Part shown: positions 50,700-62,756 of the stretch, in pieces | Layout of the letters: every line of letters begins with the position of its first letter | Position numbering within the stretch: the stretch's first letter is position 1 | Assembly (NCBI GenBank): GCA_036971475.1 | Contig: JBAIZL010000001.1 | Coordinates: 206,959,841 to 207,023,840 of the forward strand | Source: Prosapia bicincta | Taxonomy: Eukaryota > Arthropoda > Insecta > Hemiptera > Cercopidae | DNA: 64,000 nt | Reading direction: 5' to 3' | Program-made: the position numbers and the translations under genes | Notes under the pieces: generated by a model | Seen by the model: only the letters and a program-made list of their open reading frames with translations | Told to the model about the DNA's origin: nothing | Databases searched by the model: none

Positions 50700-51182
50700 A
50701 AAGAGAGGGTATAATTTGCTGGTAGTAGGTTTTATTTATTTAAAATACATATTTTTTATATTTCTATATTAATATATATTTATTTATTTATTATTTTCTA
50801 AATATTTATTTCAAAATGTAATATCGTTTTTACCGATAAACATTACATTTACAAGTGCAAATTTTTTTCATTGCCGGAATTCGTTTCGTTGACTGAATTT
50901 GTTTCCTTGCCTGAATTTGTTTTATTTATAGAATGAAATAAAAAGGTATAAGTTGGATTAATAAAATTCCCTTTGCATTGTTAATCCCCTCAGTATCAAA
51001 ATTAGTTTAAATGATTTTTAGTATTTAATGAATTACAAATAATTGTTTATCTTGTCACTGCTAACTAACTGTTTGTTTTTAGCTCCTACATATCTGCAAT
51101 TTCTTTCGCGTTTTCCGTAGTAATAGTATCATAGGCTTTCAGAGTTTTTAAAACCTATTTTTTATACATTACATTAAATTAC

Positions 51183-51224
<42 letters not shown>

Positions 51225-51887
51225 CATTATTGTTATTACGAGTATTGTTATTTTTTACTCTCTTTTGAATTACTTATAACGTTTTGTTTAATATCATCAA
51301 CGAGTGTTTAACCTTAATCCATACTAAAATCATTGAATTATGTAAAAATGGTATTTAATTGATTTCTATCCAATTATGGTAATGAAAATTTTTTTCTCAT
51401 TTGTTTTTTGAATAGTATTATCAAACTCTTTCATTTGTTATAAAATTCACCTCAATTATTTTACATTCCGCCTTTAGGCTACTCACAACTATGCCATGTG
51501 GGAATTTAAACATTCATTTTAATTACATCCACTCATTTCATTGTAAAACTCTATTTGTGATTGTTAATTTTTATGTTTTTCATTGCCACAACTTTTATTT
51601 ACAATTTTCGTTTTAACCACCCTACCTCTAAATAATTTCAATTTCAAAATTGTTATACCTACTCTCCGGTTATCTGCCAACCGCAAGAGATATGTATGAA
51701 ACGTTGTTAGCGTATAATTATTTTAAATAAATGTTGTTTATTTTGGCCAGGAACGTTTAAAATTATTACACTATTTTATTCGTTTCAATATATTACTACA
51801 TTAGTTAATATAACTTACTGTTCACTTCACATTATTTGAAGTACTCTAATAAAAAGCTTAGATCACTTTGGGATAATATAATTGATT
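50700..51887. other. no gene; TA tract at 51185-51219
   Basis: A+T-rich interior with a (TA)n run of about 17 units at 51185-51219. No transposase motifs could be read here. Confidence 0.5.
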
Positions 51888-52060
51888 ACTACTTTTGGTA
51901 TCACTAGGCAAAAAACCACTACACACTGATATGTCCGTGGGCTACAGACAAGGTTCACAGTACTGAACAATGCACTGATATAGTGCGAGACGCCACTGCT
52001 GAAAAATATCAGAAAAGTAGTGAGGTTTTTTGTCTAGTGATACCAAAAGTAGTGACTCAT
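51888..52060. repeat. foldback, ~38 bp arms
   Basis: ACTACTTTTGGTATCACTAG, GCAAAAAACCACTAC returns inverted as GTAGTGAGGTTTTTTGTC, TAGTGATACCAAAAGTAGT. The ~100 bp interior contains CAGTACTGAACAATGCACTG. Confidence 0.85.
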
Positions 52061-52204
52061 AAAAAACCTCAAAATAGATAACGCAAAATCTTCAAATAAA
52101 ATTTAGTTTTATTAGCATATTTTTAATTAATTTCTTTTTTTTTTTAGTTGTAGTTGTGAAACAATTAAGGTATATATAAGAAGTTACATACAACTGAAGT
52201 TGTA

Positions 52205-52345
52205 TTTTTAAATACCTCTGAAGATGATTGCTGTGCAATTGAAATGTACCTAAGGTTTAAGTAAAAGTTATTTGTGGTTTAGAGGCTTTATTTATTTAAA
52301 AATAAACATTACGCCACAGTTGCTACATACAGTTATAACTGTAAG
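52205..52345 (+). repeat. Penelope-type terminal fragment, GATTGC family
   Basis: Contains the hammerhead-like motif, then AGAGGCTTTATTTATTTAAAA and TACGCCACAGTTGCTACATAC. The same order as at 55415-55545 (AGAGGTTTTACTAAAGGTTACACCACAGTTGCTGCA). It ends where transposase-like sequence on the other strand begins, so it probably interrupted that gene. Confidence 0.65.
52214..52256 (+). ncRNA. hammerhead-like motif, GATTGC type (best preserved in the window)
   Basis: In order: ACCT (52214-52217), CTGAAGA (52218-52224), T, GATTGC, TGT, GCAATT, GAAA (52241-52244), TGTACC, TA, AGGT (52253-52256). Stem I ACCT/AGGT is perfect; stem II has five Watson-Crick pairs and one G-T. The core CUGANGA and GAAA are intact and UA is an allowed cleavage dinucleotide. 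Deviations are one extra T before stem II and a very short stem III (TGTACC), which in Penelope-type hammerheads is also short. Cleavage is untested. Confidence 0.5.
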
Positions 52346-52349
52346 TATG

Positions 52350-52820
52350 TGTGACCTGTTTAACGCTCTAGAAAAATAAGCGATACAATCAGTGAATAAT
52401 ACCACATCATACGTTAATGCTAAAACCCCGTTGAATGTTACGTTTAAATGTTGTAAGAGGCTTCACTTCCGCCATGAATATGGGATTCGTAAATTGTTGA
52501 TACCATCACGAGTAAACTGTGACTCATCGGTAAATAAAATATTCTTAACGAGTCAGCGATGAGTGTTAACCAAATGCATTACTCCAAGCAACGGGCATTG
52601 TCTCCTGAATGTAAAAGCTGCATTTATTGTCTATGATAGGGAGACAGCTTGTTATCAAATGTTATCCATACTTAACTTTTCACATCCCTGAACCGTTTAG
52701 AAACATGTCTTATATTTATACTTGGACTATGTTCAGGAGCAATAACAATGTTTTCTTCTACAATAACATCATGAAGTTGCTTGATGTAATCATCTTGAAT
52801 TCACTGATTAACAGGGTTAG
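52350..52820 (-). pseudogene. Tc1/mariner-like transposase remnant
   Basis: Minus strand, high to low: HVSKRFRD near 52720, DNKLSPYHRQ, stop, MQLLHSGDNARCLE (52660-52570, as in YPYHxQRVQ.L.PGDxxRR.EF), then VKNILFTDESQFTRDGINN (52555-52495). The latter is the block holding the second catalytic Asp of the DDE/D triad in Tc1/mariner transposases. After a frame change come FKRNIQRGFSINV and CGII (52440-52390, as in FQxRFSVNVWCGII). The third catalytic residue lies beyond the interruption by the Penelope-type fragment at 52345 and was not found. Multiple stops; inactive. Confidence 0.75.
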
Positions 52821-53264
52821 CTTCGTAAAAGGAACGAATGTTTTGAAACGCGCCAGCAAGTAAGCAATTACGTATTCACTTAGTTAAGTATTTTTAAAAT
52901 TAGAATAACATCATGTTGGCAAGATCGGTCTTACTGGAACTCTTGCACTAGGAAGTGATCATGTTTCCCGTAACGTAAGAAATGTAACACTAATTGTTAC
53001 TGCTAATCTCTTAGTACAAAATTTGTATGTTTTAAATGGGTAATATAACAATGTCAAATGGTTATTGCCAGTCAAATGTAAGACGCCTGTTGTGCTATTC
53101 CGAATAAAATGTCATATACTGAAACATTTATTCACTTTCTTTTTTCTTTATTAACATAGTTTTCTTCAGTATACAATTGTGTAAAAATTTTACTAAAAAT
53201 TTGGATGTCTTTCTCAGTAAAATATTAAAGCTATTGTTGTCCAAAAATTAAAAAAAGTGTTTTT

Positions 53265-53485
53265 CACTTCATTTTTTTGCATTCGCTACTGGTTTTCTCA
53301 AAATCTACTACACTTACAGTTTTGGGACTTATTTTATTCAACGTATCAGGTCAAAAACCATAAGAAACAATTGAATTCGCCTCTTAATCTACTTTACCAG
53401 AATTTCAGAAAGACCTCGTTTTAGATGGTGAGCTAAAATCTTAAATGGTGGGTTTCTGCATATCTTCGTTAATCACCCTGTATCA
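53265..53485 (-). mobile_element. possible DNA-transposon terminus
   Basis: Read on the minus strand it begins ATACAGGGTGATTAACGAAG, ATATGCAGAAACCC, a start of the type common on insect mariner-like elements, and runs into sub-terminal A+T-rich sequence. It lies ~0.65 kb from the transposase remnant on the side where its 5' end is expected. Confidence 0.4.
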
Positions 53486-55404
53486 ACTCCTACAAATAGA
53501 AATTCAGATATGTAATAAACTTTCGTACTTAATCAAACACATACAGGCTTATACTTATACAAGCACAATAAAGTCCAGGAAAGGGATTACTGTCTATGGC
53601 CAAAATGGGAATATGTTTTAAAATATTTCAAATAATGAGCCTGACGGTTATATAGCGAGATTACATTTTGATTCTAACAGTCTTCTTGATATTAGTTTTA
53701 TTATAATTATTTAGGGACTAATTAATTTAGAAATAACACGTTCGCTACCGACAGACTGGTAAGAATTCGATCTTTCCGCGTTTTTGTGGGCCGAACCTCG
53801 TTACAGACCAAAAGTGGAATGTTGTTATAATAAGTTATTATACTACATAAACACCCTGGAAGCATTGTTGTTCAATGTATATTTTTTTATTTCTGGCTTT
53901 AGTTTTTTGGATGGCGCATATATATGCGTATCGGTCTATAGCACAATGATTGTAACGTAGACCGAGCGTCCCACGTAAGAGCCACTACAAAGGCTTATAT
54001 CAACAAACACCCAACTAACTTGTCTTTGCTAGTCATACTATACATATTGCTTATATAGACTTATATATCAAAATCGTGTACAGACAATATAAATAGTATT
54101 GTAACACAGACAAAATATGTTGACATTTGACTTAAATACACATTACAGAATATTTACTAACTCACACATTACTTGTGACACGTTTACATCTTTTATCATT
54201 AATGACATCTAGAGTGAACTTAGTAAAACGTGATGATTCAATACAAAAAGTTCATCAGTAGCACAAAGGAACAAACAAGGATGTCATTTTCATGTAATTG
54301 ACCTTGATAACTGAGAGACCAAATGTCCCACAGTAACGTCAGACATGTCTACAGACATATACGAGTATATCAAACCGTTAAGTAAACCACTAATTTGTCA
54401 GAGAAATAAAAGTAACACGAAAAAAGAGTGTCCCAAATATGAGCCGTCCATTTCAACTACCCGATTGCCACATACGTGTAACGTCGGTCCAGGAAGAAAG
54501 ACCTTACGGCGTATGTGTGAGTCGGCTAGCCTATACCAATGTTTATGTTGGTTACATTGCGATAGCGAACGAGTTAACCTAAGTCGCATTTTTATGTACA
54601 TCGTTTTCTAGGTGAATGTTAAATATATTCCTTGGGGAAAGCCACTTTATTCCCGGTTTAGATTAGAAATTATCAAATATTTTTCCTTTTATATAAAAAA
54701 AACATTTTTATTCTAAGGAGACGATTTTAAATTCGAATATTGAAAACCCGAAGAATTGATTTCAGTTTTTATACTATGATTTTCTGATTTCAATTCAGAA
54801 AAAATTATGTTCAATATGTTATTATATATTTCTTTTCAATTTGTTGTTTACATAGATCTGTTATTTGCCAAAGTATTTATGCACAAGGGGGTGCTTTGTT
54901 ATGCGATTACTCCAGTTTTGATAAAACCAAGCCAGATAGTAAGATAGTTTATTTTATGTTCTCGAAAAACAGGAAGACTGTAAGCGTATCTTTCTATGGA
55001 GTACAATATATTATCGCTCCAATCATATTTTATAGCATCTTCGAAAACCTACATCAAAATTAATTATATTCTTTAACTTATTTTCCTACTGAATGCCTAA
55101 TAAAATTGTTCAATCTTGGTAATTACTATTAGAAATAATTTTAATTTTGAAAGAGATAATTTGCCTTTAAGGTTTAAGATACACAGCATCGTTACATATA
55201 TATTCATTTCTGATATTTATGTTTCATTCAAGCGTAAACTGTATGAAATATATTACTTCTGTGTTTACATTGCTTTATTCCCGTCACAATTTTTTTATTT
55301 TCTTTCCAATAAATACATCCGATATTGGATCCCACTTTGTTATTTTAAATTCTTTCCTTTATACAAATTTCTCTCTTCGTGAGAAGACTACAAGTAGAGG
55401 GTCG
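53486..55404. other. no supported feature
   Basis: Mostly A+T-rich. A more balanced patch at 54330-54620 holds overlapping frames on both strands (88 and 67 codons) with no recognisable domain. Confidence 0.5.
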
Positions 55405-55545
55405 TCTTGTAGTAATTTCCCCTGAAGAAGATTGCATTGCGATCGAAATTTACATCAAGATACAAATAAACGTTTCTGTTTTTTAAGAGGTTTTACTAAA
55501 GGTTACACCACAGTTGCTGCAAATTATTACGTATGTGATAATAAC
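55405..55545 (+). repeat. Penelope-type terminal fragment, GATTGC family
   Basis: A hairpin ACTACAAG...CTTGTAGT (55387-55413) precedes the hammerhead-like motif. AAGAGGTTTTACTAAAGGTT and ACACCACAGTTGCTGCA follow, as at 52205-52345. Confidence 0.6.
55418..55458 (+). ncRNA. hammerhead-like motif, GATTGC type
   Basis: CTGAAGA (55422-55428), A, GATTGC, ATT, GCGATC, GAAA (55445-55448), TTTACA, TC. Stem II has six pairs including one T-G. CUGANGA and GAAA are intact. The stem I candidate (TTCCC with AAGAT) is poor. Confidence 0.4.
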
Positions 55546-58011
55546 ACCAAAATCTAATTGATATAAAGAACCCCGTGCGATGGCGGCACGTATATCAAAC
55601 AAAATAGCGTCTATATAGCTTTTAATAAATGAAATAAGTAAATTATACTTGAGTTTTCAAGGTCACTCAGGTGAAACAATATCAAAGAAAAAAACAAACC
55701 ATTTATATATGAGTGTAAATGCATATACTTCATCATCGGTTTTACTAGCATTTTAGGATGTTACTTAAGGAATATTGAAAATTGAATCACACCTCTTTAT
55801 TAGTTTTTCATAGATAGAATATAAATATATATTTAATCAAGAAGGTGTTCTAAATGTTGAAATAGACAAAAGTTTAATTTTCTTACGAATAAGTTACATC
55901 CATTGTTTTAAGAGGCATTACAATAATATACCAGACCTAACTTATGTAAGTTTTAAGGAAGGGACTGGTCGATAGACACTTAGTATACAAGTCTTGCATT
56001 TATGTCTCTCTTGGTAACAAACAAGGGACTCGGTGTGAAATCATAAACAAGAGTACTTCCTTTTAAGAACATGAAAATAGTTCCTCTTAGAATGGTTTAG
56101 TAAATACGTTGCTATGATTAGTGTGGGTGTCATCTCTGAAAAAGAGAGAGCAAAAATAATACGACTATGAAGCTTGGTACACTGTCTTGAACACAGTATT
56201 ATATGGTTAAAATATAAAAACGTCCCCTAGGTTGACTTTATAATTTTATTTACACATGAGATGGTTAAAAAAGTCTTTTTATTTATGTTTTACCAAAAAT
56301 AATTTGAATAATGAAAGTACGTTATCTAACGTTTTTTCTAGTACCCCCTAACAGCCGATAACTGAGGCAAAATAGTTATTAGTTTGAATAGCAACGGCAC
56401 GAGGGCAGCACGTACCACTCTCTGTTTATAATCAGATCTTAGGCGTAAGCCCGATTTTTCGGTTTTTTAAAAATTGAATGTCAAGTTAAATAGAGTCGGA
56501 ATAGAGAAGTTGAAGAGATGGGCGAGAGGTATCAGGGAATGAAAGCCTGTTTAGTAGTACTGTAGGGACGACCCACGATTGCTCTGACGAATCTTCAAGG
56601 AAGTAGCCTTTTCACTAAAGGTACGGTAAATATTTTAAATTGATATATATAAATTCCTTTTGATGGGGAACATTCTAAATTCTTTTTGGGGAATAACTTT
56701 GTCATTTAACCCTCCTACGACGGTGTGTAACAGTTACTGGGGGGTAGTTTTACTGGAGTGAAACGTGAAAAACAACGTATCTACTATGGAGCAACACATG
56801 ATCCATCAAAGTATCTTTCTATAACAATGGTATTTTACTGAAATATTTTGCTCATAGATTTATAATGGTTGCTTTCGAGTGTTAAGTTGGTTGTATTACG
56901 CATTCTTTCCTTCCCTAATTTTGCCTCAGTGCGGTCTTTAAAAACCCATTTACAGAAAGAAAAATGTGACTTTTTTTCAACCTCGTATTTATAAAGGATT
57001 CTTTACGCTGGTGAAACAATAAACAAGTATTATAAATTATTTAAAAAGTAAATTCCTACTCGAATGAACAAAGAAATATCTTATTCTATAAATAAAATTA
57101 ATATAAACGTGTATGACAATATTAGGTTGCAAAACAGAAAGCGAATTTCCTTGCAATTTTCCATTTTCCTTCCTATGAATGGTGTTGGAGTATTAGTTTA
57201 GTTTGAGTAACAAACTATTTCTATGATTTTTTTTCGATTGCATTGTGTTGTAGTTTCTTTTCGCATTCCTCTGGCTTTGTCCGTTTGTCAAGCAAGCTTC
57301 GATACCGTTAATTCGGTTTCTTGGTTTATTTTATTCTTTTCCATAATTTTTATTCATAGGGCAATATTGAAGATATTTTGGGGTAACCAAGAAAACAATA
57401 CAAGGTTGTGCAATGGAGGTTTCGACGACAACCAGATAGGGCAAAATATAAATTTTTAAACATCTTTTAGAAGTTTATTTCTAGTTATTGAGTTTCAAAA
57501 TAACGAAAGTAGATGGTGTTCTTGATGTTTTCTATCTGTAGTCTGAACGATAAAACTGAATGATAGATTGAGCTAAAAGATAAGTATAACTTACAAATCA
57601 GCAGAATGTTTCAGCTCCTAACAAAATACATCTATAAAATCTGAATATAGATAAGTAAAACTGGAACAAACTAAAAAGCTTGACACATCGTATATAATGG
57701 AAGTTAAGGCCGTGTCCCTATTGCCGGCTGAATTCAGGACCCATCATTTCAGAACCTCGTAAAGCTCTACGCAATGCGTTCAAAACTTTAAAAATTTGAA
57801 TTACCTTTTTTTAAACGGCAATGTTTATTTATTATTATTCGTGTTTATGTTTTAATTTGTTTGATATGTTGCAATATCAGTGAAGTAATTAATAATTCTT
57901 TTTAGCTTTAAGTAATAAAATATAATAAAAATAAATATAAAATGGGGTATTTTATTATTATAAAAAGTTATTTGTATTTTTTCTGTCACGTTGATGACTT
58001 CTTTTATCGCC
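55546..58011. other. no supported feature
   Basis: A+T-rich with slightly more balanced patches near 56340-56620. Open frames, including 57223-57459, carry no domain that I recognise. Confidence 0.5.
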
Positions 58012-58744
58012 TTGAAATAACGAGGGGGGGATACTGTGTCTTATACGAAATATATGAGAGGTATTAATCAATCCCGGATCAGGGACTTGGGACGAATGTA
58101 AATCCCAATTGGAGGAACAGACGTCTGGGGAGGACCTACCTTTTGTCTAGGCCTTATAAGTGTTTATCTGTATATCTTGTACTGTGTAGAGCTATAGATT
58201 TTATATATGCACTGGGAACTTCATTAGTGTGATGGAAAGGTTTGTGGTTCTTAATGACCAGACATTGTTTGCAGAAATAAATGTAATATATATTTCTAAC
58301 TTACGGTTCAGCATCTCCAGTACAGTTATAACACACTTCTAAATAAACACTTAGTTAACAAAACATAATACAAGTTCAACTAACTATCTAACAAAATCTT
58401 TCTTGACTCTCCTCTTGAGGGCTCAACATGAGGTTTTATATGGGTTCTCCCTCTTGTTTTTGTTTTACTCTTGGGTGTGAGTTTTGACAGTCCATGTGGA
58501 CTCTAACTCTAACAGCATTGGTTGGAATTTATCTTATTACTTTTAATTGGAAGATCCTTCTCCAATCAGCTATCTTCAGAGATCCCCTCTAAAGGTCATC
58601 ACATGTCCACGTGAAGGATGTTTTGGTTAGATAAATATTTTTAGTTGTAGCTGAATGTGGTTGATGAGGGTTCCTCAGGATATTGTTACAGGAAACTTGA
58701 GAAACTCTAATCTAACTACCAAGACAGAATATCTGGCACTACAA
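58012..58744 (+). repeat. possible 3' LTR with polypurine tract
   Basis: A purine run (AACGAGGGGGGGA, 58018-58030) precedes TACTGTGTCTTATACG. The segment ends TCTGGCACTACA near 58743, contains AATAAA near 58276, and would be ~0.71 kb long if it is a TG...CA LTR. No second copy and no coding region is in the window, so this is a guess from layout. Confidence 0.25.
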
Positions 58745-59785
58745 CCACCCTCTCTTTTAAAAACTAAGGCTCATGGTGTCTTTCTTTTCAAAAACATAAA
58801 TAAAAAATAGTTTAAGAAATATTTTTTTAAAATCATTAAGTTTTCTGCAAAATTATTAAACTCTACACTCTAATCTTAAGTTTAAATCCAAGTTTTAAAA
58901 TAAAATTCTATATATAATCAAACTGTGCTTACTTAAGAAAACAATGAATATTTAGATAAAACAAAGACTATCTGAATTGGATATATTATAATAATAAATG
59001 ATCGATTAAATAATGTCAATATTCAAAGATCTCCATTTTGTATAAAACTAAAGTTCAATATTCATAAAACAACTAATCTAAATGTTCTTTAAGTAATTGA
59101 CAAATTAAAAAAACTGTTCATTTACACATAAAATATTTAAAGATCTATACTAAATTTATTGTAAATATATATATACTGTATATATATTTAAAAAAAAAAT
59201 CAAATTTTTAAATAACTAATGTCTATCTGACGTCATTAAAATCAGACTACAAGTACACTTTTGTTTCACTTGAAATTCTTTAAGTAAACAACACATATTT
59301 TCTCTAATATTCACAAACACTTTCACTAAATTGATGACGTAAGATGACCTTGAGCATATCTAGTTGTGGTTGGTACGTTGTCATCTGGTATTAGGTTGAA
59401 TGCAGTAGGTATGGCAGCTATAACGGCTGAGGTCTCACGTTATTATTCCCTAGATTTTTGTCTACCTCTCCCTCTCTTTTTCTCTCTGTCTCTCTCTCTT
59501 GTCCCTTCTCTCCTCCTTCTTTTATCTCTATCTCCTTTTTATGCCTTTTTACACTCGCAGAAACATAACATAAGATAAAATAAACGGTGGAGTTGTGATT
59601 CAAGTATAAATTATTTTATAACATTTTTTGCCTCGTTTCGAGAAAAATATTTTTTTTTTTTCATTTTCACACCTCAGTATGTAATGAACAAACTAGATCC
59701 TATATTTATTTATAGGTAAAGAAAAAAATATAGCTACTCATTTAGTAATTGAAAACTAGGTTATAACATTATTAAAAAAACCATA
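58745..59785. other. no gene; pyrimidine-rich tract at 59456-59545
   Basis: A+T-rich; 59456-59545 is a C/T-rich run (CTCCCTCTCTTTTTCTCTCT and onward) that gives low-complexity frames on both strands. Confidence 0.6.
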
Positions 59786-59985
59786 CATGGGGCTATTTCC
59801 AATGATCAAACTTCATCTAACCAACATACGCAGCTGCCAACTAACCAAATACGCGACATTCAAATAATCGTAATACACGGACTTTAACTAACCAAATACG
59901 CGCACTTTAACTAACCAAATACACGGACTTCCACTGAAAGTAATGTCGCGGGTTGGTTAAATGAAGTTTGGCCCTTTATATCGAC
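59786..59985. mobile_element. ~200 bp MITE with internal minisatellite (short Rep-A relative)
   Basis: Left end GGGGCTATTTCCAATGATCA, AACTTCATCTAACCAAC is inverted at the right end as GGTTGGTTAAATGAAGTTTG, GCCC. Between them lie four units of the 23-24 bp TACGCG...AACCAAA repeat and GAAAGTAATGTCGCGGGTTG. It appears to be a compact, complete version of the element whose longer forms are Rep-A. Confidence 0.6.
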
Positions 59986-60117
59986 TCGATTCCCACCTCA
60001 TTGTGCGTTACTCCTTGTAAATTAAATTCTTAAATTCTCTTTCCTCTATGACATAATTTGCATTACGCCATGTTATACCTTGAGTTTAGAGGACTTTTCC
60101 TTAAATTAATTCCCAGC

Positions 60118-61562
60118 GTCAAGTTACTTACGTGTTTTGAAGTGAAGTTACTTTCTAATTTCAACGAGAAGTTACAAATACATCACGAAGTTACTTACTT
60201 ATTTCAAAATGAAGTTACAAATGTAACGTGATATTTGCTTATTTCAACGGCAAGTTAGTAATATAACGTGAAGCTGCTTACATATTTCAACGAGAAGATA
60301 CAAATACAACGCGAAGTTACTTACTTATTTCAAAATGAAGTTACAAATATAACGTGATATTTGCTTATTTCAACGGCAAGTTAGTAATATAACGTGAAGC
60401 TGCTTACATATTTCAACGAGAAGATACAAATACAACGCGAAGTTACTTACTTATTTCAAAATGAAGTTACAAATATAACGTGATATTTGCTTATTTCAAC
60501 GGCAAGTTAGTAATATAACGTGAAACTGCTTACATATTTCAACGAGAAGATACAAATACAACGCGAAGTTACTTACTTATTTCAAAATGAAGTTACAAAT
60601 GTAACGTGATATTTGCTTATTTCAACGGCAAGTTAGTAATATAACGTGAAGCTGCTTACATATTTCAACGAGAAGATACAATTACAACGCGAAGTTACTT
60701 ACTTATTTCAAAATGAAGTTACAAATGTAACGTGATATTTGCTTATTTCAACGGCAAGTTAGAATCATAACGTGAAGCTGCTTACATATTTCAACGAGAA
60801 GATACAAATACAACGCGAAGTTACTTATTTCAAAATGAAGTTACAAATATAACGTGATATTTGCTTATTTCAACGGCAAGTTAGAATCATAACGTGAAGC
60901 TGCTTACATATTTCAACGAGAAGATACAAATACAAAGCGAAGTTACTTATTTCAAAATGAAGTTACAAATATAACGTGATATTTGCTTATTTTAACGGCA
61001 AGTTAGAATCATAACGTGAAGCTGCTTACATATTTCAACGAGAAGATACAAATACAACGCGAAGTTACTTACTTATTTCAAAATGAAGTTACAAATGTAA
61101 CGTGATATTTGCTTATTTCAACGGCAAGTTAGTAATATAACGTGAAGCTGCTTACATATTTCAACGAGAAGATACAAATACAACGCGAAGTTACTTACTT
61201 ATTTCAAAATGAAGTTACAAATGTAACGTGATATTTGCTTATTTCAACGGCAAGTTAGTAATATAACGTGAAGCTGCTTACATATTTCAACGAGAAGATA
61301 CAATTACAACGCGAAGTTACTTACTTATTTCAAAATGAAGTTACAAATGTAACGTGATATTTGCTAATTTCAACGGCAAGTTAGTAATATAACGTGAAGC
61401 TGCTTACATATTTCAACGAGAAGATACAAATACAACGCGAAGTTACTTACTTATTTCAAAATGAAGTTACAAATATAACGTGATATTTGCTTATTTCAAC
61501 GGCAAGTTAGTAATATAACGTGAAGCTGCTTACATAATTGAACATAAACTTACAAATATACA
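60118..61562. repeat. 126 bp tandem array with ~42 bp substructure
   Basis: GAAGTTACTTACTTATTTC recurs at 60187, 60313, 60439, 60565, 60691, 60817, 60939, 61061, 61187, 61313 and 61439: a 126 bp period with two 122 bp units that lost CTTA. Each unit is three related ~40-43 bp modules of the form ATAACGTGA...TTGCTTATTTCAACGGCAAG, differing in fixed ways. It is therefore a higher-order repeat grown from a ~42 bp ancestor. Degenerate edge modules continue to ~61635. Confidence 0.95.
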
Positions 61563-61639
61563 AAGAACTTATTCATTTCAACGTGGAGTAACAAGCATAT
61601 CATGAAGCTACTTACACATTTAAACGTGAAGAGCACAAT

Positions 61640-62450
61640 CAAAAGGAAGGGCATGGGTGCAATTCTCGGCCTATTGAGGCCGCTTTTAGTAACCGCCTAC
61701 ACATACGGTTCTTCAGACTCGAACTGCAATAGGGGTGGTTCAGGTATATTTCATAGGTACCCAGACAACTCAATTTGAAAGCACAAGGACTCGGCAGGGC
61801 GAATTGCATCCAAGTTTACATGCGAACTTATTGCAATCAGAACAGCCTTGGAAATCTACCTTACATGGACAAGAAGTGCTAACTCCGACGGTATTTTTGT
61901 GTTCTCGGATTGCAGATCTGCCCTTGAAGCCATCAGAGAAGGGAAAACTAGGCTCACTCAAGGAATTGCTTCTCTTATGTTCTCCATTGGTGCAATGGGC
62001 AAATCATGTACCCTTCAGTGGATCCCGGCTCATGTTGACATCAAAGGAAATGAGGTGGCAGACTCCCTTGCCAAAGAAGCCAGAACACTCGAGCCTGTTG
62101 CTTCATCTACTACGGTTTTTGATGCCAACGCAGTCGCAAAACAAAGGCTCTGCCCAAACACAAAGAAAAAATACTCGCTGCCAGAATTGAATTATAGCAG
62201 AGAAATTACAACAGTAATAACAAGACTAAGGACAAAGCATTTTAAGGGCATGAATATCCTGCCCGATGGTTCTAGAACATATGAAGATTGCAGGCACTGC
62301 CCGGGCACGCAACTGGACCTTTACAGCTGCCCTTCCATTGCTCATGCCCTCTGTACAATGACTACAGTATGGGTACTTTGTACTCGAATAGCGCTAATAA
62401 CTTTTCCAATGCTGTAATTCATGCATTTGGCAATATTTAAATATTCCCCC
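61640..62450 (+). pseudogene. non-LTR retrotransposon 3' fragment (RNase H domain) within the 126 bp array
   Basis: One frame from about 61690 reads AYTYGSSDS, GGSGIF, a TGA near 61780, then FTCELIAIRTALE, FVFSDCRSALEAI and LQWIPAHVDIKGNEVADSLA, the motif order of the RNase H domain of I/Jockey-type elements. The first catalytic Asp (YTDGS) is replaced by Tyr (TAC at 61704-61706). The Glu, the second Asp and the final Asp remain. Further on, ITTVITRLRTKHFKGM and YEDCRHCPG resemble the C-terminal Cys-rich tail. G+C is clearly higher than in the array on both sides. Probably a 5'-truncated insertion, since array-like modules resume after it. Confidence 0.82.
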
Positions 62451-62479
62451 CTAATTGCATTTGCCATACACAACAACAA

Positions 62480-62575
62480 AAATAACGTGAAGTTACAAAT
62501 ATATCATTAAGTTACTGCACTTACTTATTTTGACGTGAAGTTACATACTTATTTTAAAGTGAAATCTCAAAACAG
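62480..62575. repeat. continuation of 126 bp-type modules after the insertion
   Basis: AATAACGTGAAGTTACAAAT, ATCATTAAGTTACT, TTATTTTGACGTGAAGTTAC and TTTTAAAGTGAAAT are degenerate modules of the same kind. Confidence 0.7.
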
Positions 62576-62661
62576 GAAATTACAAATAAATTTCCAATTG
62601 CACAAGTCACTTTTTATACAGGCAAGGTGCAACATACTATCCATTAAACCTTTTTCAAATA

Positions 62662-62720
62662 CAGTAGAGTCTCGGAATTCCGAGTTCCGATTTCTCGAGA
62701 TTCCGCTAAATTCGAGCTTA
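62662..62720 (+). mobile_element. pogo/Tigger-like terminal inverted repeat
   Basis: After a TA, CAGTAGAGTCTCGGAATTCC and GAGTTCCGATTTCTCGAGATTCCG resemble the ends of pogo-type elements (CAGTAGAGTCTCG...). The element is cut short by the 50 bp array and no second end is seen. Confidence 0.45.
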
Positions 62721-62756
62721 TTTCTATTTGAGCCGTATTTTCTATTTCAAAGAAAA

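Noticed and set aside
53265..53485. Assigning this terminus firmly to the MITE family of 33893
   Set aside because: Only the general CAGGGTG...ATGCAG pattern is shared; sub-terminal sequences differ.
59418..59603. Glu/Lys-rich minus-strand frame
   Set aside because: It is the translation of the pyrimidine-rich tract.
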